Source of the DNA: Vibrio hyugaensis
Lineage (GTDB): Bacteria; Pseudomonadota; Gammaproteobacteria; Enterobacterales; Vibrionaceae
Length of the DNA stretch: 64,000 nucleotides
Assembly: GCF_002906655.1 (NCBI RefSeq)
Contig: NZ_CP025795.1
Span: 1,612,001-1,676,000 of the forward strand
Direction: 5' to 3'
Part shown: positions 42,499-52,201 of the stretch, piece after piece
How the letters are laid out: each line of letters starts with the position of its first letter
How positions within the stretch are numbered: the stretch's first letter is position 1
Notes under the pieces: model-generated
Seen by the model: the letters and a program-made list of their open reading frames with translations, nothing else
Database searches by the model: none
Told to the model about the DNA's origin: nothing
Position numbers and translations under genes: made by a program

Positions 42499-43605
42499 CT
42501 ATTCTTGGTTATTGACTGGATTTGCATAGCTTGCGACTAAATAGCTATGTGCGCCAGCTGGCAGTTGCTCAAGCTTTTCTGCTAACTGAGACTTCACCAA
42601 TTCGGTGATCGTGTCGTCTTCTCGACCCGCTGCAAGCAAGTTCATCGGGAACACTCGGTAATTGTTATGGATTTGACGATCAATTTCATTTGCAAGTTCT
42701 TCAGGTGTTTCGAACTCTTGATCAACCACATCACCAAACGCAACATGAACTTTGCCTTTGTAGCCTACGATACCTTGGATAATACTCTCGATATCTTCAA
42801 ACTCACCCTTCTCGTAGCTACCGTTTTCTGCTTTCTCGTACAGCTCTTTTGCCTTAGCAATGTCACATGGGTCATTCTGATAAGAAATAGAAACTGGAAC
42901 GATTTTCAGCGAGCGAGTGTATTCGCCAAAGCTGATTTTTTGCTTGCGCCCTTCGACGTGGAACATCTTAAGGATTGCAGGATCGGTAAAATCATTCCCA
43001 TCCTTTGCTCGCCCCTCTTTTTGGGCAATCCAAATTGAGTTACCCGTATCAAGAGAGTGCTTAATATAGCCAGATAATTGACCCAGCGTTTTCATCATCT
43101 CTCTCGGGCCTTTTGCCGAACGTTTTACAATGAAACTCTTGTTAAGCTTCATGAGCTCTGTCGCACAAGGCTTCTTAAGCAAGTTGTCACCGATAGCAAT
43201 GCGCACAGTGCGATGATCGGTCTGATGCAAACCGTAATTAACAAGCGCAGGATCCATAGCGATATCGCGGTGGTTAGACACAAATAAATAAGAAGTTTCT
43301 TTATCTAGCTTGTCCAAGCCGGAAAAGGTCACACCATCCGTCGTCGTATTCAACGTATCTTGAAGGTACTTCTTAACTTCAAGTTGAATCGCTTCTACGG
43401 AGTCCAGCTTGCTCCACTTCGCTTTTAAGTAGACGCGGATAATCGGGCTCATGAGTGTTTTGAACCAGTTCGCTTTATTTGCGAAACGGTGCTCTAAAAT
43501 CGCGCTGATAAACTCATCGTCTTGGATCAGGCGGTCCAGCGCAGCTGGAATCTCTTCGTCGTTGTATGGACGAATTTCAATATAAGGATCGGTATTGGCT
43601 GTCAT
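42499..43605 (-). CDS. PlsC-like acyltransferase
   Basis: The 368-residue protein has the acyltransferase signature LFVSNHRDIAMDPALV (HxxxxxD form) near residues 110-125, a later KEGRAKDG block and a VPVSISY block. These are the elements of glycerol-phosphate acyltransferases. No membrane helix is evident. It may acylate a glycerophospholipid precursor or another membrane lipid, with the acceptor unknown. Confidence 0.85.
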   Translation of the reverse strand: MTANTDPYIEIRPYNDEEIPAALDRLIQDDEFISAILEHRFANKANWFKTLMSPIIRVYLKAKWSKLDSVEAIQLEVKKYLQDTLNTTTDGVTFSGLDKLDKETSYLFVSNHRDIAMDPALVNYGLHQTDHRTVRIAIGDNLLKKPCATELMKLNKSFIVKRSAKGPREMMKTLGQLSGYIKHSLDTGNSIWIAQKEGRAKDGNDFTDPAILKMFHVEGRKQKISFGEYTRSLKIVPVSISYQNDPCDIAKAKELYEKAENGSYEKGEFEDIESIIQGIVGYKGKVHVAFGDVVDQEFETPEELANEIDRQIHNNYRVFPMNLLAAGREDDTITELVKSQLAEKLEQLPAGAHSYLVASYANPVNNQE

Positions 43606-43797
43606 TATTCAATTCATTTCAAAAAAAGCTGGCACATTTTACGCATTGTTTTGCCAAGTAGCAGCATTTCAATCCATACTTTTAACATGGTCATACCAGT
43701 CGTATTACAATTTCTATTCGCAAAAAATTCTGTTATTCGGTTGGCATTCTAAGGGTTTAACGTTACCCTTAGCGCCCCAAGAACTCTGGTATTCACA

Positions 43798-44406
43798 ATG
43801 AACTACGCAATTGAATTTCACGACGCAAATTACCCTTTTCTCAATGTTGCTGCGCGTAAGAAAGCGCTAAAACACACGCTGCTATTAGTAGTCGAGGGTT
43901 TGGCGATCATCAAATTGGGTAAACAAGAGTATGCCATCGAACCAGGTCAGTATTTTTGGATTCCTCAGGGATGTTTGAGCTCCCTCACCTTTTTACCAAA
44001 TACTCGCACTACTCGTTGTGATTTTTCTGTGCGTTTGAACGATGAGTTTGCTCAACAAGCCGGCTTTGTAAAACCAACAGCACTCTTAAAAGCACTAATG
44101 GATAAACTGGTCACCACAACCACGCGCAGTGAAAAGCAACTGGATTTATTAACGGTGGCAAAATATGAAGTGTTGGAACTAAAACCAAAACTGATAGGCA
44201 CCCCCCTCACTAGTTTAATCAATCAGTGGAAACCTGGTTGCGAATCACCAATTTCAATCGAGTTGTGTTTGGTGCTAACACTAAGAGAAGCTCGTAAAAT
44301 GAAACTGTCTGGCAAAAAGCAAGTGGACATCGTCGAACGTTTGTTTGCAGGTAATGAAGAAGAATACGAACAGTTGTGCTTTTTAGTGTTTGGGGAAGCG
44401 CTGTAA
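43798..44406 (+). CDS. AraC-like cupin protein without a complete HTH
   Basis: The 202-residue protein has an N-terminal cupin-like sensor (about 1-75, with YAIEPGQYFWIPQG) as in AraC-family regulators. The C-terminal part (about 145-202, with SIELCLVLTLREARKMKLSGKKQVDIVERL) corresponds to only the first part of the AraC DNA-binding region. At 202 residues it is shorter than a normal AraC protein (about 260). It is either a degenerate regulator or one that works through partner proteins. Confidence 0.7.
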   Translation: MNYAIEFHDANYPFLNVAARKKALKHTLLLVVEGLAIIKLGKQEYAIEPGQYFWIPQGCLSSLTFLPNTRTTRCDFSVRLNDEFAQQAGFVKPTALLKALMDKLVTTTTRSEKQLDLLTVAKYEVLELKPKLIGTPLTSLINQWKPGCESPISIELCLVLTLREARKMKLSGKKQVDIVERLFAGNEEEYEQLCFLVFGEAL

Positions 44407-44423
44407 CCAACTACCAACTTAGA

Positions 44424-44460
44424 ATCAAAAAGGGCGTACATGATGTACGCCCTTTTTGAT
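44424..44460. terminator. Bidirectional terminator, 17-bp stem
   Basis: A perfect 17-bp inverted repeat (44424-44440 with 44444-44460) with loop TGA has an A-run and a T-run inside its arms. It serves the two convergent genes. Confidence 0.95.
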
Positions 44461-44473
44461 TAAGAAGTATTAT

Positions 44474-44956
44474 TTAGAATGGCACTTCTATCTGCATCAT
44501 CCAGTCAGCATCGTAGTATTCGTGCCAACGATAATCGAAGCGCATTCTTGGTTCACCATCACTTTTGTCCCCAAAACCGATACTGAACATTAACCCATGA
44601 CTCTTCAGCCATTCTTCGGTTGTCATTTTGCTTTCATCGTCTCTCAACTCTTCTGGCATCCAAAGCCCAAGACCAAAGTAGTTACTTTCTAGATTCTGAG
44701 TAAGAATCGGCGTGTCTTCCGATTTAATTGCCCACTGATCCCAATAGCTCTCTGTAGGCCCCTCAATCGACTTTTCAGCAATGTACCAGTTGATCGTGTC
44801 CATACTTAAAACACCCACGCTATCAAAAATATCTTCACAGATAGGCATGGTGTTATCAGCAAACACGACGGAACGATCAGACAAATAGTTACAAGCAGAG
44901 CTAGCCTGTGTTGCCACAAGCAGCGCGCATGCACTAAGTACCACAACTCTGACCAT
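44474..44956 (-). CDS. Exported protein of unknown function
   Basis: The 160-residue protein has a signal peptide (MVRVVVLSACALLVATQASSA), then cysteines at about 22 and 40, and an aromatic C-terminal half ending MQIEVPF. The final phenylalanine and alternating strands suggest an envelope or small barrel-like protein, but too few strands are present for a barrel. It starts 26 bases downstream of the nadD-like gene on the same strand, so the two may share a transcript. Confidence 0.65.
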   Translation of the reverse strand: MVRVVVLSACALLVATQASSACNYLSDRSVVFADNTMPICEDIFDSVGVLSMDTINWYIAEKSIEGPTESYWDQWAIKSEDTPILTQNLESNYFGLGLWMPEELRDDESKMTTEEWLKSHGLMFSIGFGDKSDGEPRMRFDYRWHEYYDADWMMQIEVPF

Positions 44957-44982
44957 GAAAATCTGACCTCTTCGTTTTCAGA

Positions 44983-45504
44983 TTACGATTGTTTGTATAA
45001 GCCTTCGCTTAGTAATAGTTCATTGACCGTTGGTGTCGTGAATGCACTGATGTCTTCACCCTCTAACAGTGCATTACGAATGTCCGTGCTTCTGATTTTG
45101 ACTTTTTCAGGACACGCCATCACAGTCCAACGTTCGGTTATTTCTTCTGCTTTGTAAAATTTAGCAAATTTGAAAAAATTATCAGGACCTATGACAAAAG
45201 TTATATCGGCTTGCGTGTGGATTTCTTGAATTTTTTCTAATAACGCAAAAGTCGTCACACTTTGTCCAGGCTGGTACAAAACTTGCTCAAGGTCTGAGCG
45301 TTGAACATTAGAAAGCCCCATGTCCTTAATGAAGGCATCAACCAGTTTGCACCGAATCGGGTAATCCAACATATTTTTGCCCCAAGCATGTGCAATACTA
45401 GGCTCCAGAAGCACGAGGTCGAAGTGACTTAAGGACTCGATCACGCTTTTATGCCCTAAGCTTGGTGGGTTAAATGCGCTACCAAAAACGGCGATTTTTT
45501 TCAT
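44983..45504 (-). CDS. Nicotinate-nucleotide adenylyltransferase-like protein (NadD family)
   Basis: The 173-residue nucleotidyltransferase has GSAFNPPSLGHKSV at the N-terminus, where SLGH stands for the HxGH-type motif with Ser replacing the first His. It also has FVIGPDNFFKF and the late RSTDIR (ISSTxIR form). These features place it in the NadD family, which makes nicotinate adenine dinucleotide. It is divergent from nadE, the next enzyme of the pathway. The changed first His may lower or alter activity; vibrios also carry a standard nadD elsewhere. Confidence 0.85.
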   Translation of the reverse strand: MKKIAVFGSAFNPPSLGHKSVIESLSHFDLVLLEPSIAHAWGKNMLDYPIRCKLVDAFIKDMGLSNVQRSDLEQVLYQPGQSVTTFALLEKIQEIHTQADITFVIGPDNFFKFAKFYKAEEITERWTVMACPEKVKIRSTDIRNALLEGEDISAFTTPTVNELLLSEGLYKQS

Positions 45505-45714
45505 ATCCGGTGATTACCTGGTTGAAGAGAGTTTTCTAATCCGATGAATTCGGTATGATACTACTAATCTTTAGAGTTTTTTGACACTAATGCGACGTTT
45601 ATGAGCATCAATTGAACACTTTCCCGCCAATTGTGAACAATAAACGTAGGCCTAAGTATGAACACATTCCGACTAATTTAGTGTCTGATGTATTTGCAGG
45701 AAAAGGAACCCGAA

Positions 45715-46545
45715 ATGGAACAATCCATCCGCGATGAAATGCGAGTTCTCCCATCAATCGACCCGCATTTCGAAATCGAGCGCCGTGTCGCTTTTATCAA
45801 GCGTAAATTGCAAGAAGCAGGCTGTAAGTCTCTTGTTCTTGGCATCAGCGGTGGCGTTGACTCAACGACATGTGGTCGTTTGGCTCAACTGGCTGTGGAC
45901 CAACTGAACGAAGAAGCTGGCGACAATAGCTACCAGTTTATCGCCGTTCGTTTACCTTACGGTGAGCAAAAGGATGAAGACGAAGCACAACTTGCTCTTG
46001 CCTTTATCCAACCAACTCATTCTGTATCTGTAAACATAAAAGCGGGCGTAGATGGTCTTCACTCTGCATCTCATGTTGCATTGGAAGGTACTTGCCTTCT
46101 GCCAACTGACGCTGCAAAAGTCGACTTTGTAAAAGGTAACGTAAAAGCGCGTGCCCGCATGGCTGCTCAATATGAAATCGCAGGCTACGTAGGCGGCCTA
46201 GTTTTAGGCACTGACCACTCGGCTGAGAACATTACCGGTTTTTACACTAAGTTTGGTGATGGCGCTTGTGATATGGCACCACTATTCGGCTTGAGCAAAC
46301 GTCAAGTACGCGAAGTCGCGGCAACGCTGAGTGCACCGGAACAACTAGTAAAGAAAGTACCGACTGCAGATTTAGAAGAACTTGATCCTCAAAAAGCAGA
46401 TGAAGACGCACTGAATCTCTCTTACGAACAGATTGACGACTTCTTAGAAGGCAAACCTGTTTCGGAACAAGTGAGTGACCGTCTGGTGTCAATTTACAAG
46501 GCCACTCAGCACAAACGTCAGCCGATCCCAACGATCTACGACTAA
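45715..46545 (+). CDS. nadE: Ammonia-dependent NAD+ synthetase
   Basis: The 276-residue protein matches E. coli NadE in length. It has the ATP pyrophosphatase P-loop SGGVDS (45-50), [34 protein letters not shown] and the C-terminal [10 protein letters not shown]. It catalyses the last step of NAD synthesis, using ammonia. The start at 45715 has an AGGAAAAGGAACC ribosome site; the nine-codon extension to 45688 is unlikely. A terminator follows. Confidence 0.96.
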   Translation: MEQSIRDEMRVLPSIDPHFEIERRVAFIKRKLQEAGCKSLVLGISGGVDSTTCGRLAQLAVDQLNEEAGDNSYQFIAVRLPYGEQKDEDEAQLALAFIQPTHSVSVNIKAGVDGLHSASHVALEGTCLLPTDAAKVDFVKGNVKARARMAAQYEIAGYVGGLVLGTDHSAENITGFYTKFGDGACDMAPLFGLSKRQVREVAATLSAPEQLVKKVPTADLEELDPQKADEDALNLSYEQIDDFLEGKPVSEQVSDRLVSIYKATQHKRQPIPTIYD

Positions 46546-46597
46546 ATTGCAATTTTATTTCTGAGCGACTCGTTTCTGAAACCGCTCTGAGATAGAT

Positions 46598-46628
46598 AAA
46601 AAACGCCGCTACGTTAGCGGCGTTTTTT
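46598..46628. terminator. Terminator of nadE, usable from both sides
   Basis: A 13-bp stem (46598-46610 with 46616-46628) around ACGTT is bounded by an A-run and seven T. Confidence 0.95.
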
Positions 46629-46656
46629 TACTGGTTGCGATCCGTCTTTATGGCAA

Positions 46657-48474
46657 TTAGTCTGTGAGTGTCACGTCCGTCTGCGGAATAGCGCAACATG
46701 CGAGCACTTTACCCATCGCACGCTCCTCAGCGCTTATCGCAGGGACATCCGGATGATCAACCTGCCCTGATTCCATTTGAACCTTACAAGCGCCACACAA
46801 GCCTGCTCGACAGCTGTTGCTAATGCTTTTGCCTGCATTTTCAACTTGTTCAAGCAATGTCTGCTGGTTGTTTCCCATCAACTTAAAGCCGTTGAATTCA
46901 ATCTCAACACTTTTCTCTGGCTTGGCTGTGGTAGCCGCAACGCCGAATGCTTCTTGATGATAGTTATCTTCCGGTAGCCCTTTCTTGAATAGGAGGTTTT
47001 TCGCCTTTTGCATAAAACCATCAGGACCACAAACAAACACCTGTCGCTGCTCAACGTCTTTGATCTGCTTGATATGAGACAGGCTAATGCGTCCTTTCAG
47101 GCCAAACCAATCCACTGCGGGCTGAGTTAAGCAAATCTTCACATCTAACCCCGGATACTGACGTTTTAGTTCATCGAGCTCATCTTTACATGGAATATCA
47201 ATCTCGCTGCTGCACTGATGGTAGAACACCACATCATCGAGTTGGTTGTGATCAGCCAAGTAACGAACCATCGACAGCATTGGGGTTACGCCGCTACCAG
47301 CAGACAACAAGAGTAGAGGTTGAACTGAATGCTCTTTTAGGTGGAATTGGCCATCTGGCGTTTCAGCTTCAAGCACATCACCCACTTGTAAGTTGTCGAG
47401 AAGTGCATTAGAAACGCGACCACCAGAAACACGCTTGACCGAAATTGCGTAGCGCCCCGGGCGAGAAGGGCTCGATGACAGCGTATAACGACGCCCTACT
47501 TTCTTACCTTCTATATCCACTTCGATAGGTAAATGCTGACCTGGTAAGTACTTTGGTAACTGACCTTTACTTGGCTCAAGCCATAAGGTTACGAAGTCGC
47601 GCGCAATCTCTTCTCGTTCAACACAAGTGAGCGTCATTCGATGAGGAGAGTTATCCGGATAGAACTCTGGCTCTTTGTATTCCAGCACTTCGACTTTGTC
47701 ACCAGAACGAATAATGCCTTCATTAAGAGCAACAAGGTTTTGGCCAAAGAACACACCGCCACGCTCATTCGCACGGAACTCTTGCAGTGTTTTGAGTGGC
47801 TCTTTGCTTTCTCGGAATGTACCGCGTTGAGTGTTAACGGTGGTTAGGATGCAACGCTCACAGGGTTTTACAGATTCAAATTCGACTTCACCAATGCGAA
47901 TACGTTTCCATGAGTCTTCTTCAAATGGCTTGGTATCGGATACCACTAGGTTGGTTCTGAATTGATCCATTGAGTGCTGTTCAGAACTTCTGCGATTTAA
48001 CTCTTCCAGTGACGCTTCACTGATAACAAGCACCGGATAACCATCCGCAAAGCTAACATTGTGACCGAGTTTTTCTCGAACTCGATTCGATTGTTCACCA
48101 GTAAACAACAGTTCGACTCGCAAACCTAATACTTTGCTGAACCAATCGTCCGCTTCATCCGTGGTGGTATATGCCGTAAAACTGTCTTTCCAAACCGTTG
48201 CAGGTGCTTCCTGCATTTTGAAATCTTGATAGCGAATCTTTAGTGGCTCTTCACCAAGACTGGTAAACACCACGCCATCGGGCAACAACGCTGACTTAAT
48301 GGTCACCATTTGCGGGAATTTTCGAGCGGTCACCATTGAGCCATCTGACGTCGCAATCATAAATCGACGATCAAAACTCAATCCTTGTTTTTCTACCCAA
48401 GCGGAAGATAAGGCAACACCTCCGACGGATTTGACTGGAAAAACATTAATTTGGGACAAAACTGATTGCGACAT
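46657..48474 (-). CDS. MOSC-domain / flavin reductase / ferredoxin fusion
   Basis: The 605-residue protein contains a YcbX-like MOSC part (about 1-270, with KPCERC at 203-208, where Cys205 or Cys208 could hold molybdenum cofactor). A ferredoxin-NADP-reductase-like part follows (about 285-510, with RRYTLSSSPSR and SAGSGVTPMLSMVRYL). The end is a plant-type 2Fe-2S domain (SCRAGLCGACK plus a late CC). E. coli YcbX has MOSC plus 2Fe-2S and gets electrons from a separate reductase; here the reductase is built in. It could reduce N-hydroxylated bases or similar compounds with NAD(P)H. Confidence 0.88.
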   Translation of the reverse strand: MSQSVLSQINVFPVKSVGGVALSSAWVEKQGLSFDRRFMIATSDGSMVTARKFPQMVTIKSALLPDGVVFTSLGEEPLKIRYQDFKMQEAPATVWKDSFTAYTTTDEADDWFSKVLGLRVELLFTGEQSNRVREKLGHNVSFADGYPVLVISEASLEELNRRSSEQHSMDQFRTNLVVSDTKPFEEDSWKRIRIGEVEFESVKPCERCILTTVNTQRGTFRESKEPLKTLQEFRANERGGVFFGQNLVALNEGIIRSGDKVEVLEYKEPEFYPDNSPHRMTLTCVEREEIARDFVTLWLEPSKGQLPKYLPGQHLPIEVDIEGKKVGRRYTLSSSPSRPGRYAISVKRVSGGRVSNALLDNLQVGDVLEAETPDGQFHLKEHSVQPLLLLSAGSGVTPMLSMVRYLADHNQLDDVVFYHQCSSEIDIPCKDELDELKRQYPGLDVKICLTQPAVDWFGLKGRISLSHIKQIKDVEQRQVFVCGPDGFMQKAKNLLFKKGLPEDNYHQEAFGVAATTAKPEKSVEIEFNGFKLMGNNQQTLLEQVENAGKSISNSCRAGLCGACKVQMESGQVDHPDVPAISAEERAMGKVLACCAIPQTDVTLTD

Positions 48475-48748
48475 AGCCTTCTTCCTACAGGTACTTTCTC
48501 ATTATTGGACTATCATATCTTCATAAGCTCTGTGACCCAAGTGCCTATAAAACTTCAACTTATATGCGGTATATTCACTGGACAGTCACTTTTGCTCCCT
48601 AGGATGTACGTCAGTGCATCGCATTTTATGAACAAAGTCCAATAACTTTGCACAGTATTGACGAAACTAGGATTGCCAAGATGTGACATTGAGCACATAA
48701 TTCGCCAACTTTTTGACACCTATAAATAACCTATCCGGAGCATAGACC

Positions 48749-48913
48749 ATGGATACTAACAAACTGATTCTAATTCTACTTTGTATCTTCCTTCCACCAG
48801 TGGCGGTTTACATGGAAAAAGGTCTAGAAAAAGACTTCTTCATCAACCTGATCCTTACTTTCTTCTTCTTCCTACCAGGTACGATTCATGCTCTTTGGTT
48901 GACGATGAAGTAA
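48749..48913 (+). CDS. YqaE/Pmp3-family membrane protein
   Basis: The 54-residue protein MDTNKLILILLCIFLPPVAV... has two hydrophobic segments joined by a short loop. It carries the Pmp3 pattern FLPPVAVxxEKG and FFFFLPGTIHALW. Pmp3/UPF0057 proteins influence membrane potential and stress tolerance. An ATCCGGAG ribosome site precedes the ATG at 48749. It is a single small gene that is easily missed by annotation with a 60-residue cut-off. Confidence 0.9.
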   Translation: MDTNKLILILLCIFLPPVAVYMEKGLEKDFFINLILTFFFFLPGTIHALWLTMK

Positions 48914-48993
48914 CCAATTGAGCTCCTATCGTAAAGAAATGTGAAAAATGGGATGAAATGGAACTGCAATTCCACTATCATCCTGTCGCCTAA

Positions 48994-49009
48994 GCGCAAG
49001 CGTTTGCTC
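48994..49009 (+). promoter_or_regulatory. PurR-like box upstream of pyrC
   Basis: The site reads GCGCAAGCGTTTGCTC and fits the PurR consensus ACGCAAACGTTTGCGT at about 12 of 16 positions, with an intact CGTTTGC core. E. coli pyrC is also under PurR control. It lies 60-75 bases before the start codon. Confidence 0.65.
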
Positions 49010-49031
49010 TTGAGGTAAATGCAGCGTTTAG

Positions 49032-49063
49032 GCTCCAATCACAACTTTTTTAATGGTGGGAGC
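49032..49063 (+). promoter_or_regulatory. Leader hairpin covering the pyrC ribosome site
   Basis: GCTCC (49032-49036) and CAC (49040-49042) can pair with GTG (49056-49058) and GGAGC (49059-49063), which contains the ribosome site GGTGGGAG. In enterobacteria, pyrC is controlled by just such a hairpin, formed only when transcription starts early on a C. The parallel here is inference. Confidence 0.6.
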
Positions 49064-49068
49064 AATTA

Positions 49069-50097
49069 ATGACAACACTGACTATTACACGTCCTGACGA
49101 CTGGCACGTTCACTTACGCGATGGTGAAGTTCTAAAAGATACCGTTCGCGATATTAGCCGTTATAACGGTCGTGCACTGATCATGCCAAACACCGTCCCA
49201 CCTGTTACCAATACTGACATGGCGCTAGCCTACCGTGATCGTATTCTTGCTGAGCAACACGGCGAGCAGTTCGAACCACTTATGGCGCTTTACCTGACAG
49301 ACAACACAACGCCTGACGAAATCCGCAAAGCAAAGGCCAGCGGTCACATCGTTGCTGCTAAGCTATATCCAGCAGGCGCAACGACGAACTCAGACTCAGG
49401 TGTAACAGACGCAAAAAATATCTACCATGTATTCGAAGCGATGGAAGAAGTTGGCATGCTTCTTTTGGTTCACGGAGAAGTAACACACAATCACGTTGAT
49501 ATCTTCGACCGTGAGAAGGAATTCCTTGATACGGTTCTTGCTCCTATCGTCAACGACTTCCCTAACCTAAAAATCGTTCTTGAGCACATCACGACTGCGG
49601 ATGCGGCTAATTTCGTAAACAACGCTTCTGACAACGTTGCAGCAACTATCACCGCTCACCACCTGCTGTTCAACCGTAACCACATGCTAGTCGGCGGCAT
49701 TAAGCCACACTTCTACTGCCTGCCAATTCTTAAACGTAATACCCACCAACAAGCGCTTATAGAAGCAGCAACAAGCGGCAGCAAGAAATTCTTCCTAGGT
49801 ACGGATTCAGCACCACACGCAAAAGGCGCAAAAGAGTCGGCTTGTGGTTGCGCAGGGTCTTACACTGCACACGCAGCACTAGAACTTTACGCAGAAGTCT
49901 TTGAGAATGAAGGCAAGCTAGAAAACCTAGAAGCATTCGCAAGCTTGAATGGCCCTGATTTTTACGGCATCGCTCGTAACACAGATACAGTCACGCTAGA
50001 AAAAGCAGCGTGGGATGTACCAGAAACGATGCCATTTGGCAGCGACATCGTTGTGCCAATCCGTGCAAATGAAAAAATTGAGTGGGAAGTGAAGTAA
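49069..50097 (+). CDS. pyrC: Dihydroorotase
   Basis: The 342-residue enzyme has the zinc-binding HxH in [11 protein letters not shown] (His13 and His15), carbamylated-lysine region [13 protein letters not shown], and [11 protein letters not shown] near the end. It makes dihydroorotate from carbamoyl aspartate, step 3 of pyrimidine synthesis, as a homodimeric type II dihydroorotase. The ATG at 49069 follows a GGTGGGAG site. A terminator follows at 50115. Confidence 0.96.
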   Translation: MTTLTITRPDDWHVHLRDGEVLKDTVRDISRYNGRALIMPNTVPPVTNTDMALAYRDRILAEQHGEQFEPLMALYLTDNTTPDEIRKAKASGHIVAAKLYPAGATTNSDSGVTDAKNIYHVFEAMEEVGMLLLVHGEVTHNHVDIFDREKEFLDTVLAPIVNDFPNLKIVLEHITTADAANFVNNASDNVAATITAHHLLFNRNHMLVGGIKPHFYCLPILKRNTHQQALIEAATSGSKKFFLGTDSAPHAKGAKESACGCAGSYTAHAALELYAEVFENEGKLENLEAFASLNGPDFYGIARNTDTVTLEKAAWDVPETMPFGSDIVVPIRANEKIEWEVK

Positions 50098-50114
50098 TCA
50101 CCCTAAAGACATGA

Positions 50115-50161
50115 AAAAGGGTCATGCCGTCATATTCGATATGGAAAGGCATGACCCTTTT
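50115..50161 (+). terminator. Terminator of pyrC
   Basis: A 14-bp stem (50115-50128 with 50148-50161) with a long partly paired loop is followed by CTTTTGG. Confidence 0.85.
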
Positions 50162-50201
50162 CTTTTGGCTTCAGTACAGCCTCAAAATACTAAACTCGCG
50201 C

Positions 50202-51110
50202 TTATTTACCGCGAATTTTTTCAACAACCGTCCAAACAGCAACCACAATCAAACCAGCAATGACACCAATCACACCGTTAAGCAGTGTCGGTACGATCGC
50301 CGTTGCAATCGTGTGACCACGGAAGTCCATAATGATAGGTTCAATCAGATGATGAATCGCAGGTACATTATGAACAACAATTCCGCCGCCAACCAAGAAC
50401 ATTGCTGCAGTACCAACAATCGCAAGCATCTTCATCAATTTCGGTGCGAACGCTACTAACGTGCCACCGAGTTTGGCTTTCAGACCTTCGCCATTGGATT
50501 TACGCTCTAGATAGAAGCCCAAATCATCGAGCTTAACAATACCAGCCACTAAACCGTAGACACCAATGGTCATCAATACGGCAATTAAGCTTACGACAAG
50601 AATCTGAGTCACGATGCTAGAGCCCGTTACTGTACCCAGTGCAATTACGATGATTTCCGCAGACAAGATAAAGTCCGTACGAATCGCGCCTGCCACTTTT
50701 CTCTTTTCATACTCTTCCACGGATTCCCCCGTATCAGAGGACTCTTCCGCGTGATCTTCATGCTCATGAGCGTGAGGGAACAGTTTCTCTAAGATCTTCT
50801 CAGCGCCCTCAAAACAGAGAAACAAACCACCAATCAAGAGTAACGGCATGATCAACCAAGGAATAAACGCACTAATGAGCAACGCCGCAGGCACCAGTAT
50901 TAGCTTGTTTTTAAATGAACCTTTCGCGACCGCCCATACCACTGGAATTTCTCGTTCGGCAGCAACACCCGATACTTGCTGCGCGTTTAGCGCTAAATCG
51001 TCGCCCAATACACCAGCGGTCTTTTTCGCCGCTACCTTTGACATCAATGCGACATCATCCAATACAGCTGCAATGTCATCCAACAGTGTTAGTAAGCTTG
51101 CTCCAGCCAT
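50202..51110 (-). CDS. DUF808/YedI-family membrane protein
   Basis: The 302-residue protein matches YedI, with [38 protein letters not shown] at the start and a [12 protein letters not shown] block followed by a His/Asp/Glu-rich loop ([14 protein letters not shown]). Six or so membrane helices follow. The role of the family is unknown. The acidic, histidine-containing loop could bind divalent metal, which is inference. Confidence 0.9.
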   Translation of the reverse strand: MAGASLLTLLDDIAAVLDDVALMSKVAAKKTAGVLGDDLALNAQQVSGVAAEREIPVVWAVAKGSFKNKLILVPAALLISAFIPWLIMPLLLIGGLFLCFEGAEKILEKLFPHAHEHEDHAEESSDTGESVEEYEKRKVAGAIRTDFILSAEIIVIALGTVTGSSIVTQILVVSLIAVLMTIGVYGLVAGIVKLDDLGFYLERKSNGEGLKAKLGGTLVAFAPKLMKMLAIVGTAAMFLVGGGIVVHNVPAIHHLIEPIIMDFRGHTIATAIVPTLLNGVIGVIAGLIVVAVWTVVEKIRGK

Positions 51111-51283
51111 TTATTTGTCTCTTTTATAGAATTGAACAGGTAACAAAATGTAACACCATTAAATCACTCAGCAAAGTTATGATTTTGCAAAGAATAAGGT
51201 CACAAATTGTGTTTTGTGTTGATGTGGATTTGAGACAGGACTAGTCTTGTCTTACCTTTCAAGCACACAAAAGAAAAGTATAG

Positions 51284-52201
51284 ATGAAAAGCGGATACAC
51301 TTACCCAATCGGTACCCTAGGTCAGCCATGGGGCGAAGCAGAGCGTAAAGCTTGGAGTGAACAACGTGATGTAAAACGTAGCTACCAAGAAGAAGTCGTG
51401 ACAAAGATTGACGGACTGCGCGAGCGTTTTGATGTTGAGCAATACGGCGCACTTTCTTACGATGAAGCACGCTTCCCTCTGTTTTGTATCAAGACTCGCA
51501 ACTGGGATGCAGCAAAGCCTGTTGTTCTAGTGACTGGCGGTGTACACGGCTACGAGACAAGTGGCGTACATGGTGCGCTGAAGTTTGCGGATACACAGGC
51601 AGAACGTTATGCAGAGCACTTCAATATTGTTGTTGCGCCATGCGTCAGCCCATGGGGTTACGAAGTGATTAACCGCTGGAACCTAAATGCAATCGATCCA
51701 AACCGCTCTTTCTACGCAGACAGCCCTGCGGAAGAGTCGGCTAATCTGATCAAGCTCGTTGCCACTCTTGGTGATGTTCTGATGCACATCGACCTGCACG
51801 AAACCACCGATTCTGATGAAACTGAATTCCGCCCTGCACTTGCGGCGCGTGACGGTCTTGAATACATCGAAGGCATGATCCCAGACGGTTTCTACACAGT
51901 CGGTGATACAGAAAACCCGCAACCTGAGTTCCAAAAAGCAGTCATCGAGTCAGTAGCGAAAGTAACGCACATTGCACCTGCTGACGATAAAGGTGAAATC
52001 ATTGGCTCGCCAGTGGTGCAATTTGGTGTGATTAATTACCCAATGGTGAAACTGGGTTTGTGTGGCGGTGTAACCAACTGCACTTACGGCACCACTACGG
52101 AAGTTTACCCAGACAGCCCGAAAGTGACTGATGAAGAGTGTAACGATGCTCAAGTTGCAGCAGTTGTAGGCGGTTTAGACTACGTTCTCGCTCAGCTATA
52201 A
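51284..52201 (+). CDS. M14-family zinc carboxypeptidase-like protein
   Basis: The 305-residue protein has VTGGVHGYETSG (His/Glu zinc ligands) and HIDLHET (third His) as in the succinylglutamate desuccinylase/aspartoacylase-like branch of M14 enzymes. A DPNRSF block gives the substrate arginine. It probably removes an acyl group or residue from a small amide or peptide. It converges with the AraC gene, and the two stop codons overlap by six bases. Confidence 0.88.
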   Translation: MKSGYTYPIGTLGQPWGEAERKAWSEQRDVKRSYQEEVVTKIDGLRERFDVEQYGALSYDEARFPLFCIKTRNWDAAKPVVLVTGGVHGYETSGVHGALKFADTQAERYAEHFNIVVAPCVSPWGYEVINRWNLNAIDPNRSFYADSPAEESANLIKLVATLGDVLMHIDLHETTDSDETEFRPALAARDGLEYIEGMIPDGFYTVGDTENPQPEFQKAVIESVAKVTHIAPADDKGEIIGSPVVQFGVINYPMVKLGLCGGVTNCTYGTTTEVYPDSPKVTDEECNDAQVAAVVGGLDYVLAQL

